From a virus, in the IMG/VR virus record IMGVR_UViG_3300009183_000091, positions 1-64,000 of that record: DNA of 64,000 bases. The stretch is one strand, 5' to 3'. A program made the translations under genes and the position numbers. The notes under the pieces were generated by a model. That model was not told the origin of the DNA. It worked only from the letters and a program-made list of their open reading frames with translations, and ran no database searches. This document shows, piece after piece, positions 41,198 to 49,781 of this stretch. Position 1 is the first letter of the stretch. Each line of letters begins with the position of its first letter.

Positions 41198-41860
41198 TTA
41201 TTCTGTAGTAACTTTAGATGCTTTCATTTGCTCTTCTAATTCTTTCATCTTCTTTTTTAAAGTTTCATTTTCAGAATACAAATTTTTAGTAAAATCATAA
41301 GCACCTGATTCATCTTTAGGGATTGCTCCTGCTTTATAATTTTGATCACTAGGCATAACAGCAGCCATTAAGTTTTGACCACCAGACTTAGTTAACTCAG
41401 CAGCAGCAGCATTTTCCTCATTTCTTCTAAGTAATGTTAAATCCGCTTTTCTATTAGCCATGTCCTTAACTAATTGACCTTGTTGAGCAAAGTTTTGAGC
41501 TGTTTGTTGAGCTGACTGTTCAGCTATATTACCCATCGCTTGATTTAGCATTGCACCATAAGCACCTTGATTAACTTGACCTCCAGCGTTAAATGAATTT
41601 TTCATTAAAGTTTTTAAAGATCCTTTAGCAGCATTTACTTTATCCATAGACCCAGTTCCAGTAGATGTCATCTGTTGCTGTCTACGTAATGTATTGAATA
41701 AAGATCTTTCTCCTACATCTTCAGGTGGAGGCATCATAGCATCAGCTTTTTTCTTCTTTATTGCTCCTAAAATTGATTGACCAGCCCCAACAGCAAGTCC
41801 TAATGGGTTAGCACCAATAGTGTTTTTTGCTCCACTTAGTATCGTATCGAATAATCCCAT
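41198..41860 (-). CDS. internal virion protein, Ala/Gln rich
   Basis: 220 aa. Starts with a hydrophobic/Gly segment (MGLFDTILSGAKNTIGANPL then LAVGAGQSILGAIKKKK), followed by an Ala/Gln-rich helix (AEQSAQQTAQNFAQQGQL) and a C-terminal coiled coil (ENETLKKKMKELEEQMK). This composition resembles T7 gp14 or P22 gp7-type ejection proteins (analogy, not homology). It lies between the muzzle and the other cargo genes. Confidence 0.65.
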   Translation of the reverse strand: MGLFDTILSGAKNTIGANPLGLAVGAGQSILGAIKKKKADAMMPPPEDVGERSLFNTLRRQQQMTSTGTGSMDKVNAAKGSLKTLMKNSFNAGGQVNQGAYGAMLNQAMGNIAEQSAQQTAQNFAQQGQLVKDMANRKADLTLLRRNEENAAAAELTKSGGQNLMAAVMPSDQNYKAGAIPKDESGAYDFTKNLYSENETLKKKMKELEEQMKASKVTTE

Positions 41861-41874
41861 GATATATTTTTCCT

Positions 41875-41882
41875 CAAATTTA
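41875..41882 (-). promoter_or_regulatory. -7 box for the 220-aa internal protein
   Basis: The - strand reads TAAATTTG, 15 nt before the ATG at 41860 and inside the 26-nt spacer after the 1,517-aa gene. Confidence 0.55.
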
Positions 41883-41886
41883 ACAA

Positions 41887-44800
41887 TTATTTTAACTTCT
41901 TGTATTGTATACCTGTAGATGCTACTAAAAATTCTTCATCAGCACTACTTACAATCTTAAATAACAATACCCTTCCTTGTTGTCTATAATGTGGGGCAAC
42001 AAGATGTCTAGGTATATAACACTCATATCCATAGTAATCCTTCATAGATAATGGCACAGCTACAGTATCAATAAAGTTAGTGTAATTATCTATAATATAG
42101 TCCTGATATGAATCATAGAAATAAACTCTCTCAGGTTTACTATTTGAATTTACTCGTATTCTAAGGAACTCTTTGTCATAGTATAAGTCAGCATTAGATA
42201 CACCTGTTACATAACACTCCATATCCTCTCCATCAATCTGATTACCTACACCTAACTCAAAAGTCTTAGCGTCCTTCATACCATACAATAAATTGTTGTT
42301 ATATAGATACTTGTCATAGTTATAAGTACTTTGACATTGTAAAGCCTGTTGCTCTACACCGTATATTAACGCCTTATTGAATGGACTATCTTTTTCCCAT
42401 ACTCCTGCTACAACATTCATTATATACTCATTGTGAAGAACATCATATCCACCTACTAAATCAGACTCATATCCTGGGCCTAATCTAGCTAAAAATTCTC
42501 TTCTTAATAACTCATGGAATCCTGTTCTTGATATATCCGTTAATTGATTGTCCGTAAACATATACGCAGACTTATTATTAACAAAGAATAAGGTGTTAGA
42601 GTATTCAGCCCAGCTTCTCCAGGTTTGATCACTCATTCCTATTCTCTTATCAATCCATAATTGATTAAGAATACCCCCTATGCTTGAGCCAGCTGTAGCT
42701 AACTCATTAGCATTAATCTCATAGATAACTCTCTTATCTACCATCATTAAACATACACCGCTATCTGTAAATGCGTAAAGGTTATTACCCTTATCTCCAG
42801 ATAAAGCACTCCATGCAAACTTAATCTCTCCTGTATCATCAGATATATCAAATACATTTGATGGAGGAAAAGTACGTACAGATGGTGTGTTCTGTGCATT
42901 GATAGGCCTTTTTAATGACCATATAACTCTTGTACAGAAATCTGTTTGTTCATTAAATCCTACAGTAGGTACTGATGTATATATAGTAGTAGTTTGACTC
43001 TTTGAATAATCTTTATTTACTTGAGGTAAAAATCTAAATCCTCCTAGTCCCCACCAGTTCCATTCAAAACCGTAGTCATCGTAGTATTCAGACAATAGAT
43101 TATTTGCTGATTCCCAAGCTGCTCTATCTGTTGGGTCTTGATTATCATTCCACTCGTAAGGCCTTGGTATATAGTTTATTAATGGAAACGCTTGTTCGCT
43201 TACAGCTTTGTCAGGTGATTCTAAATTAAAATAAAATGATAAGTTACATCGTGTCTCAGCAGTCCACATTGTAACCGTTTGTCTCATTCTACATTTATTA
43301 CTTCCAGCACTATCTGCAAATTGATGCTCATCATAACCATACTTATTAGATGTTAGAGTATTCTCCCACCATCTATATCCATTAAATCCAGAAGGAAAAT
43401 CATTATTAAAGAAATATTGTTTAAAAGGAAAGGGATTACTCCAAATAAATTCATTTGAAGAATCATCAGGATTTCCATAATTATTATATTTATTATCTAA
43501 TACAGCCCAAATAGATTCATTAATAAATGTATCTCCTCCAAATACTCTTACAGGTATTCTATTATCATACTTGACATAAACTTTGCTTCCTGATGGAGGT
43601 GTTGATAAGGCAGGAAATAAACTATTAAATACTAATGTATAAATTTTACAAACACCATCTGAATCACCATTTATCTCTGTGCTTGTATATATCCCGTAAA
43701 TATCTAATCCATTAGTTAATACTGGATCATTAAAAATACCAAAAGTCAATAAAGCATTAGCTATTATAACTAAATCACCAGCAGATTCAAAAGTTACATT
43801 CATCCATCTCTTCTCTATTCCATCTGTATCTACAACATATACAAATCTTTTTATCGTTGAATAGCCGTTATAAATTTGACCACTTATTTCTGGAATACAA
43901 TCTTCCCATCTCTCTGATACTAATACAGAAGATTGATTGACAGCACCATTAGACTCAAGGACTAATGAACTAAATCTAACGTAATGTCCTGTATATTTAT
44001 ATTGAGTAGTTACACCTGAGCTTATGTCTTTATCTTTGTATAGATTTATAACATACATTGGTTCTCTCCACTCATATTGTGCTGAATCATCAGCATCTGT
44101 ATTAGCTCCTACCGTTGCTGTATTATATATTGCAGCATAATTAATGTCAGTGGTATCTACAGCTATTTGAAAATATGTTTGACGACCTCCACCAGCAGTA
44201 GTAACTTCCGTAGTAGCTATATCTAAAGGGAATATTCTATTACCATTGTCATTAGAAGGAAAGGCAGGAGAGTTCTGAGTATCTCTATTCATGTATCTTC
44301 CGTAAGCTACATAGCTATTACCATCTGCATCAGGAATACCAGAATAACCAGATTGATCATAATATGGATTTATTGTTCCATCATCACCCTCTCTTAGAAC
44401 CCTAGCATAGGTAATCATATCCGTTCCTTTCCTGGCTGTTTCAAATGTTTTTCTCCTACTGGCATTAACCTCCGTAAAATATCCCAATGGAGAAACTAAT
44501 TGTATTGAATATGATGTAGGATTGTTTAATAAATCTTCTGCTAAATCTGGAAACCTATGTTCTAAATCTGGAAAATAAGCCCAAAATTTGTCTATTTGTT
44601 TTGAAGTATTTGATCCTGAACCTTCAGCTGTTTCTAATCTATAAAAACCTAGCCCTTGAGCTACTACTTGTAATGCTGGATCAGTTTGAACAACTGAAAA
44701 TCCCTCAGCCCAAGAAGGATAAGTATCTAATCCTTTAATTGCCATTCCTTGAGAATAGTAATCTAAACCAAATCCTCTAGGAGCGTAGTCAAGTTGATCT

Positions 44801-46440
44801 CCTAAATCTGCTAATTTAACTCTATCATTAGGAGAAATACCTAATGTGCTTGATGAATCAGCTTGACTAACAGGAGTTAATGTTCTATATGGCGCATCGT
44901 GATATGATATTTTTACATCATTGTCAACTAAATTGCTTTTAGGAACAGCATCATAATGATCAAATACTTCGTGGGTTAATGTAACAGCTCCAGCTGTATT
45001 AGCAGCTTTAACTAATCCTTTGTATGATGTTCCATACGTATCACTACCTACAGCTATCTCATCTCTCCTATTAGGGAACTCATAGTTAGTTAAGGTTGGT
45101 ACTTCAGCAGCATAAGATGGATTATTATATGAATCAAATAATACTACACCAAAACCAGTCTTATCACCTCTCATGTTACTTTTAAACATGGCAGCGTTAT
45201 AAGGATGCTTATGTCCTGGCTTACCTATCTTTTCTATTGTTGGAAATCCTGGAGTACCAGCCTCATCAACAAATGTAACTTCTGCATTAATGTCTTTAGC
45301 GTTATATCCAATATTCATTAAATATAACCTCTCATTAAAATATCTTACAGACTTAGCCCTACGTATAGAAGAGTAAGTATCTGTTTGTTCTTGTAAATCT
45401 AAAACCTCAGCATCAATGAAGTTAGCCTCAGCCTTATCAAATATATTTAATATCCCTAGACCTGCACCTATATTAATGCTTCCTATGATCTCTGAAACAG
45501 GTGGGACACCATAAGCACTGTCTGAGTACCAAGAGTCTCTCCTAAGCTCTAAGAATGAAAAATCAGCATTGTTTTCATACTTGATTCTAATGTGATTTCC
45601 ATAATTAGTAGAAGATGCAATATTAGCAAAGTCTCCATGACTATGAGAATATGGATAATAAGGATCAAAGCTACTTGTGTTTCTTCTTAATACAGGTATC
45701 AATTCTGTAATAGGTGAGAATGGAGTTCTATCTCCTTCTCCTGTAACTAATCTATAAGAATAAGAATAACTACCTACAGCTAATCCTGATGTACCTATAA
45801 CGGCATCATATCCAGCACCAGAACTAACAGAAGCCTGTTGAATAAAGGCAGGTTTATACATCGTAGATGCTACAGGAATAGAGTAATTATCTGGATCAAA
45901 ATCATCAAAGTACTTTTGAGTACATTCTCCAGTAGATGTCATTGCTGAGTTATCCATCATATCAATAACAGAAAGTACCATTGGAGGTACGTTATTATCT
46001 GTGATATATATCTCTCCACCTACACAGCTTTCGTTCTTATCGTATTGTAAAGGGTAGTTTAAGTTAAATGGAAACTGATCACTCATTAAAACAATCTGAC
46101 CATCTATACGAATAAACGGAGGATATTTAGAAGGCTCTGTAGAGGCCCATAACTCAATGATATGACCATTAACCTCTTGAGTCATCATACACTCATAAGT
46201 ATCAGCTCCTGGCAAGTCTATAGGCTCAACAAAACATCTATTGTCTAATGCTTCATATAATAAATCCTCTCCCTTAATTTTTTTCTTAGCTAGATTATCA
46301 CCATCCATAGACATACTACGCATATTTAATGCATCAACATGCTCTCCTCCCTCTGATCTTCCTAATATCTCTTTATTAGTATCAGATTGGATTCCTTTTT
46401 GGTATGTTTTTATATCGTGTGGATAATGTTGTTGACGCAT
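41887..46440 (-). CDS. large tail protein, crAss-like muzzle/nozzle type
   Basis: 1,517 aa. The N-terminal third has SEGGEHVDALNMRSMSMDGD and GSYSYSYRLVTGEGDRTPFS, a beta-sandwich pattern seen in phage tail-nozzle and stabilisation proteins. The rest is beta-rich and Tyr/Asp/Trp rich. Near the C terminus, GNNLYAFTDSGVCLMMVDKR and SDQTWRSWAEYSNTLFFVNN have beta-propeller-like repeats. The size and position after the ring proteins match the muzzle of crAss001 (gp44). It forms the distal tail through which DNA and cargo pass. Assignment rests on context and general appearance. Confidence 0.75.
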   Translation of the reverse strand: MRQQHYPHDIKTYQKGIQSDTNKEILGRSEGGEHVDALNMRSMSMDGDNLAKKKIKGEDLLYEALDNRCFVEPIDLPGADTYECMMTQEVNGHIIELWASTEPSKYPPFIRIDGQIVLMSDQFPFNLNYPLQYDKNESCVGGEIYITDNNVPPMVLSVIDMMDNSAMTSTGECTQKYFDDFDPDNYSIPVASTMYKPAFIQQASVSSGAGYDAVIGTSGLAVGSYSYSYRLVTGEGDRTPFSPITELIPVLRRNTSSFDPYYPYSHSHGDFANIASSTNYGNHIRIKYENNADFSFLELRRDSWYSDSAYGVPPVSEIIGSINIGAGLGILNIFDKAEANFIDAEVLDLQEQTDTYSSIRRAKSVRYFNERLYLMNIGYNAKDINAEVTFVDEAGTPGFPTIEKIGKPGHKHPYNAAMFKSNMRGDKTGFGVVLFDSYNNPSYAAEVPTLTNYEFPNRRDEIAVGSDTYGTSYKGLVKAANTAGAVTLTHEVFDHYDAVPKSNLVDNDVKISYHDAPYRTLTPVSQADSSSTLGISPNDRVKLADLGDQLDYAPRGFGLDYYSQGMAIKGLDTYPSWAEGFSVVQTDPALQVVAQGLGFYRLETAEGSGSNTSKQIDKFWAYFPDLEHRFPDLAEDLLNNPTSYSIQLVSPLGYFTEVNASRRKTFETARKGTDMITYARVLREGDDGTINPYYDQSGYSGIPDADGNSYVAYGRYMNRDTQNSPAFPSNDNGNRIFPLDIATTEVTTAGGGRQTYFQIAVDTTDINYAAIYNTATVGANTDADDSAQYEWREPMYVINLYKDKDISSGVTTQYKYTGHYVRFSSLVLESNGAVNQSSVLVSERWEDCIPEISGQIYNGYSTIKRFVYVVDTDGIEKRWMNVTFESAGDLVIIANALLTFGIFNDPVLTNGLDIYGIYTSTEINGDSDGVCKIYTLVFNSLFPALSTPPSGSKVYVKYDNRIPVRVFGGDTFINESIWAVLDNKYNNYGNPDDSSNEFIWSNPFPFKQYFFNNDFPSGFNGYRWWENTLTSNKYGYDEHQFADSAGSNKCRMRQTVTMWTAETRCNLSFYFNLESPDKAVSEQAFPLINYIPRPYEWNDNQDPTDRAAWESANNLLSEYYDDYGFEWNWWGLGGFRFLPQVNKDYSKSQTTTIYTSVPTVGFNEQTDFCTRVIWSLKRPINAQNTPSVRTFPPSNVFDISDDTGEIKFAWSALSGDKGNNLYAFTDSGVCLMMVDKRVIYEINANELATAGSSIGGILNQLWIDKRIGMSDQTWRSWAEYSNTLFFVNNKSAYMFTDNQLTDISRTGFHELLRREFLARLGPGYESDLVGGYDVLHNEYIMNVVAGVWEKDSPFNKALIYGVEQQALQCQSTYNYDKYLYNNNLLYGMKDAKTFELGVGNQIDGEDMECYVTGVSNADLYYDKEFLRIRVNSNSKPERVYFYDSYQDYIIDNYTNFIDTVAVPLSMKDYYGYECYIPRHLVAPHYRQQGRVLLFKIVSSADEEFLVASTGIQYKKLK

Positions 46441-46468
46441 ATTATTTTTTTTTTATAAAAAAACTAAA

Positions 46469-46476
46469 CAAATATA
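46469..46476 (-). promoter_or_regulatory. -7 box for the 1,517-aa tail gene
   Basis: The - strand reads TATATTTG, 28 nt upstream of the ATG at 46440. It faces away from the + strand TATATTTG at 46489-46496, so two -7 boxes stand back to back within 28 bp. Confidence 0.6.
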
Positions 46477-46488
46477 CGAATTATTTAT

Positions 46489-46496
46489 TATATTTG
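46489..46496 (+). promoter_or_regulatory. -7 box TATATTTG of leader RNA copy 2
   Basis: Exact TAnnTTTG on the + strand, opposite to the surrounding late genes. Start expected about 46501-46503, just 5' of helix A of the structured RNA. No clear -33 TTG, as for copy 1. Confidence 0.6.
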
Positions 46497-46581
46497 TTGT
46501 GTCAGGTAGCAGTGACAATTAAGAAATTTATATAAATCCCTATGATGAAAGAACTGCTACTCTGGATTCATAGGGTTTTTT
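46497..46581 (+). ncRNA. pseudoknot-type leader RNA, copy 2
   Basis: Helix A is GTAGCAGT (46506-46513) with ACTGCTAC (46553-46560). Helix B is CCCTATGA (46538-46545) with TCATAGGG (46568-46575), both perfect 8-bp. B' is followed by six T (46576-46581), and the ATG of the homing endonuclease follows 3 nt later. Order A-B-A'-B' and joining segments TGAAA and TGGAT match copy 1 at 7302-7393, although none of the stems share sequence. The hairpin B plus T tract can terminate; pairing A with A' could oppose it or form a pseudoknot. Confidence 0.65.
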
Positions 46582-46584
46582 ATT

Positions 46585-47034
46585 ATGGAAGAAATTTGGG
46601 AAAAAGTATCGTGGGCAAAAAATTATTTGATTTCTAACTTAGGGAATGTTTTTTCATTGAAGTCAAAAAGATTAATGAAAAAAAATGTAAGCAATAGAGG
46701 TTATGAGCGAGTTACTATAAAAGGAAAACAAGTATCAGTACATAGATTGGTTTGCGTTGCTTTTTTAGGAGAAAATAAAAATAAAAAAATAGTAAATCAT
46801 AAAAATGGAATAAAAACAGATAACAGAATTGAAAATTTAGAATGGGTAACTTGTAGAGAAAATACAATGCATTATTATTCTTCTATTCCTCTTAGGGAAA
46901 TAAAGTTAAAAACATGTATTAGATATGAAAAATGGATGTATATAAATGGAAAAAATAGATCTATAGGAAGGTTTAAAACACCCGAAGAAGCAATTAAAGC
47001 ATATTATGATAAATTAAAAACTATAAATTTATAG
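46585..47034 (+). CDS. HNH homing endonuclease with AP2-like domain
   Basis: 149 aa. NUMOD4-like N terminus (EEIWEKVSWAKNYLISNLGN), HNH core (VHRLVCVAFLGENKNKKIVN, then HKNGIKTDNRIENLEWVT), and an AP2-like DNA-binding tail (NGKNRSIGRFKTPEEAIKAY). It is on the + strand, inserted between two - strand virion genes, with its own promoter and structured leader RNA. It converges on the 63-aa gene region with 2 nt separation. Confidence 0.9.
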   Translation: MEEIWEKVSWAKNYLISNLGNVFSLKSKRLMKKNVSNRGYERVTIKGKQVSVHRLVCVAFLGENKNKKIVNHKNGIKTDNRIENLEWVTCRENTMHYYSSIPLREIKLKTCIRYEKWMYINGKNRSIGRFKTPEEAIKAYYDKLKTINL

Positions 47035-47036
47035 TT

Positions 47037-47207
47037 TCATCGTTTTTTTCTTTTAAACGGAACTAGCTCATTGAGTTTGTCTGCCCTAGCATTGCAACCA
47101 CAATCCTTAGCTCCCATCTTCTTAGCTACAAAGTTAGCAACTTTATCCATTCGTGTAGCTTCAGCAACTCGCTTTACTACATCGCCTAAGCCTCTGTATT
47201 CTGCCAT
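47037..47207 (-). CDS. small conserved phage protein (GLGD...CGC type)
   Basis: 56 aa from the ATG at 47207 (an in-frame ATG at 47228 would add MVNNIFQ). MAEYRGLGDVVKRVAEAT and KKMGAKDCGCNARADKLNEL match a short family common in Bacteroidota phages: a helix, a CGC motif and a basic Pro-Phe tail. Probably a small virion component or assembly factor. Confidence 0.7.
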   Translation of the reverse strand: MAEYRGLGDVVKRVAEATRMDKVANFVAKKMGAKDCGCNARADKLNELVPFKRKKR

Positions 47208-47221
47208 CTGAAATATATTGT

Positions 47222-47491
47222 TTACCATTTTACTTTATCAGCCCAATAAGCAGCACTCATTTTACCTTTTGCTATATTCTTAGCGTGACGAGCTTTAAAT
47301 CTTTTTCTCCTATTAGCGTAAGCCTCAGATTCATTAGCCTTCTTAGGAGATCCTTTAACTCCTTGTTGGCCAAATCGAATAATCTTTTCTACTCCATTAG
47401 AGCATGCTTTTACAACATGAGATTTTTTAGCGTTATCAGGTGTACTTCTTGGAGAGTTACACTTCATTAACTTCTTATCTAACTTACTCAT
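47222..47491 (-). CDS. conserved small phage protein (KARHAKNIAKGKMSA family)
   Basis: 89 aa from the ATG at 47491 (the upstream TTG is rejected). Begins SKLDKKLMKCNSPRSTP, then KKSHVVKACSNGVEKIIRFG and a C terminus with KARHAKNIAKGKMSAAYWAD. This C-terminal signature is strikingly conserved in cyanophages and many other phages, usually next to structural genes. Function unestablished; likely a virion or DNA-packaging associated small protein. Confidence 0.8.
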   Translation of the reverse strand: MSKLDKKLMKCNSPRSTPDNAKKSHVVKACSNGVEKIIRFGQQGVKGSPKKANESEAYANRRKRFKARHAKNIAKGKMSAAYWADKVKW

Positions 47492-47497
47492 AATCAA

Positions 47498-48274
47498 TTA
47501 TTTATGATACATAGAACTTATGTATTCCTCCATAGAGTTCTTCTCAGAAGTGTCCATAGATTTAATTCTTTTCTTAGCCTTATTCCATGATCCATCTCTA
47601 GGGTCTGTTAGTCTAGTGAATGTATCTTGCCATAGAGGACGATATAAGCGTATGTCACGAGACTTCATAGCGTTGTAGAACTTCTCCTCCACATAATCAA
47701 CAACAGCTCTCTCAAAGAATCTAGGAACGATTGGAACGTCTCCAATAGGAACACCCATAGCGTTAAACTTCATTCTAATAAAAGGAAAGCCTCTACATTC
47801 TTTACTTAACATAATTATTCCATCTCCCTCAGCTATATTGTAATAATACTTTGGTCCATAAAACCCCTGCATATTATTAGTATATACCCTTTGATTAGGT
47901 TGGAATATATCAGCTCCATTACTTCCATCATCCTTTACTCGTGCTGTATATCCATCTCCACTATATCTATTATCAAATAATCGTTTCCAATAAATTACCT
48001 GAGTACTTCTTGGATTACATAACTCTCCTTGATAAGCATATATTTCTCTGAGGTTGAATACGTTAGGCGGCATAGGAATCTGACAATTTTCTGGCATCTC
48101 AAAATCATGAATAACAGTAAGCCAAAAAGTATCAAATGATAACTCTTGTAAAGCATCCTGTATTCTTGAGATATACCATCCCTTATTAAATCCTTTCTTA
48201 AAGTCAGTATCGTTTACTGTAGCTGTAACCTCAGCTAATAAGTGGTCAACTGAAACGAAATCATTAGCATTCAT
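47498..48274 (-). CDS. connector/ring (tail adaptor) protein
   Basis: 258 aa. ISRIQDALQELSFDTFWLTV near the N terminus and VDYVEEKFYNAMKSRDIRLY near the C terminus are the helical ends typical of head-tail connector proteins, with a beta-rich middle. It is one of four consecutive proteins (252, 244, 258 and 272 aa) between the major capsid and the muzzle, where crAss-like phages encode ring and hub proteins. Exact equivalence is not resolved. Confidence 0.65.
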   Translation of the reverse strand: MNANDFVSVDHLLAEVTATVNDTDFKKGFNKGWYISRIQDALQELSFDTFWLTVIHDFEMPENCQIPMPPNVFNLREIYAYQGELCNPRSTQVIYWKRLFDNRYSGDGYTARVKDDGSNGADIFQPNQRVYTNNMQGFYGPKYYYNIAEGDGIIMLSKECRGFPFIRMKFNAMGVPIGDVPIVPRFFERAVVDYVEEKFYNAMKSRDIRLYRPLWQDTFTRLTDPRDGSWNKAKKRIKSMDTSEKNSMEEYISSMYHK

Positions 48275-48285
48275 ATCCTATATTT

Positions 48286-49020
48286 TTATTCTGCCTGTTG
48301 TTGTTGTAAAGGTTGTAATTGAGGAGGATTCACCGATCTATTAGCATACATCTGAGTGTTTAACTCAGCCTCATCTTCTCCTTCATTTGTAACCTCTTTA
48401 GGCATTAACATAATAAACTTACCTAACTGAAGTACTTGCATTACCAAATCCTGAACCATCTCGTCTGGTAATGGAATATCCTCATCTATATTACAAAGTT
48501 TCTTAGGGTCTAAACTACATTTAATAGCTATCTCTACAGATTTAACTGGCGCACATTCGATTCCTAGTAAGTAAAGTCTATTAACTCCTGATCCATCAAC
48601 CTTATGCCCTACTCTATAGAAGTATGGACGTATTGAACTAGGTGTTGTATAAGTGTCTAAATATAAGTGTTGTACATTTCCAAGATTAACTCCTTGAAAC
48701 CAAACTTGAGCAAATGCAGGTCCACTACAATTACAAGTATCTTCGTTATAAGTAATATAAACAATACCAGCATTATTAGGTAAATCCATTACCTGCTCTG
48801 GTAAGTCTATGTATTTTCTTCCTTTAGCATCTGTAAGAACAGGAACGTCATCAAATGTAGAAGTGAATAAATCAGAGTTAGTAGCCATTGTTTGCTGAAC
48901 TCTTAATCTATTAGCTACAACCATCACCCAATACAATATCTGATTGAATGTAAAATCAGCATCATCAAATGTTGCATTAAAGTTTTTCTGAAGGTCATAT
49001 ACTACATATCTATACGTCAT
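48286..49020 (-). CDS. connector/ring (tail adaptor) protein
   Basis: 244 aa. Helical N terminus (DADFTFNQILYWVMVVANRL), central beta region with DTCNCSGPAF, and a C-terminal helix LPDEMVQDLVMQVLQLGKFI, then a Gln-rich disordered tail. The helical-ends/beta-centre build matches phage connector proteins. Ends 11 nt before the 258-aa gene. Confidence 0.65.
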   Translation of the reverse strand: MTYRYVVYDLQKNFNATFDDADFTFNQILYWVMVVANRLRVQQTMATNSDLFTSTFDDVPVLTDAKGRKYIDLPEQVMDLPNNAGIVYITYNEDTCNCSGPAFAQVWFQGVNLGNVQHLYLDTYTTPSSIRPYFYRVGHKVDGSGVNRLYLLGIECAPVKSVEIAIKCSLDPKKLCNIDEDIPLPDEMVQDLVMQVLQLGKFIMLMPKEVTNEGEDEAELNTQMYANRSVNPPQLQPLQQQQAE

Positions 49021-49021
49021 C

Positions 49022-49780
49022 TTACAATACGTTTAATAGTTGGTTAATATCTTGAGAAGTAACACCGAATAGATTTGTTTGATCGCCTTGTTTGTAAGCG
49101 ATATAATTCAATGCCTTATCAAATAATAATTGAAATACACTATGAGGGAAACTAATCTCATCTGCTAATGTCACAATTTGAGGTGGTTTCTTAGCCCAAA
49201 AAATAGTTACTTCTTTATTAGAAAGAGAAGGTCTTATTTCTAACTCTTGCGTCCTAAATGACGAAGATGTTTGTTGATAATTTATAGGAGTTAAATATGC
49301 GTATAATTTTAAATCCTCACATATTTGATTTCCTTCATATCCTGCTTCAAATGGATTACCATAGTTAGTGGCCCATTCTTCTAAGTTTAATCTTTTACAA
49401 GATGTCTCAGCTGTTACATGAAGTTTATTGTTTAATAAATAACTTCTAGTAGAGTCAGGTGTAACTGGAGCAGGAATACCAGATATAACGCTTGTTACAG
49501 GGTTTGGATAAATAGCCAATATAGACCATACCTCTGATGGAAATATAGCTAGAGAAACCCTTGAGGTGTTACTTGTACGAAACACCCCAGAGGTTGATAA
49601 TTCTCTAAAAAATTCCTCGCCTATTTTGTCTTGACCATACGCAGAATTAACGACAGATGTCAACCATTTAATAGATGCATTGATAGCAGGTATAATATCT
49701 AAATCATCTCTGTAATGATCTGAATCCTCCGCATCTAGTGCAAATCTTAACTGGTTTCTTAATTCTAACGCTGTAAACAT
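49022..49780 (-). CDS. connector/ring (tail adaptor) protein
   Basis: 252 aa. The N-terminal ELRNQLRFALDAEDSDHYRD and AINASIKWLTSVVNSAYG are typical of phage head-tail adaptors; the C terminus has a second helical pair (FPHSVFQLLFDKALNYIAYK). 1-2 nt spacing from both neighbours. Likely a ring below the portal. Confidence 0.65.
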   Translation of the reverse strand: MFTALELRNQLRFALDAEDSDHYRDDLDIIPAINASIKWLTSVVNSAYGQDKIGEEFFRELSTSGVFRTSNTSRVSLAIFPSEVWSILAIYPNPVTSVISGIPAPVTPDSTRSYLLNNKLHVTAETSCKRLNLEEWATNYGNPFEAGYEGNQICEDLKLYAYLTPINYQQTSSSFRTQELEIRPSLSNKEVTIFWAKKPPQIVTLADEISFPHSVFQLLFDKALNYIAYKQGDQTNLFGVTSQDINQLLNVL

Positions 49781-49781
49781 A

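Noticed and set aside
29000-46000. Long + strand ORFs opposite the giant virion genes
   Set aside because: They lack leaders, are Ser/Leu/Phe rich as expected of antisense shadows, and mirror coding frames of clear - strand genes.
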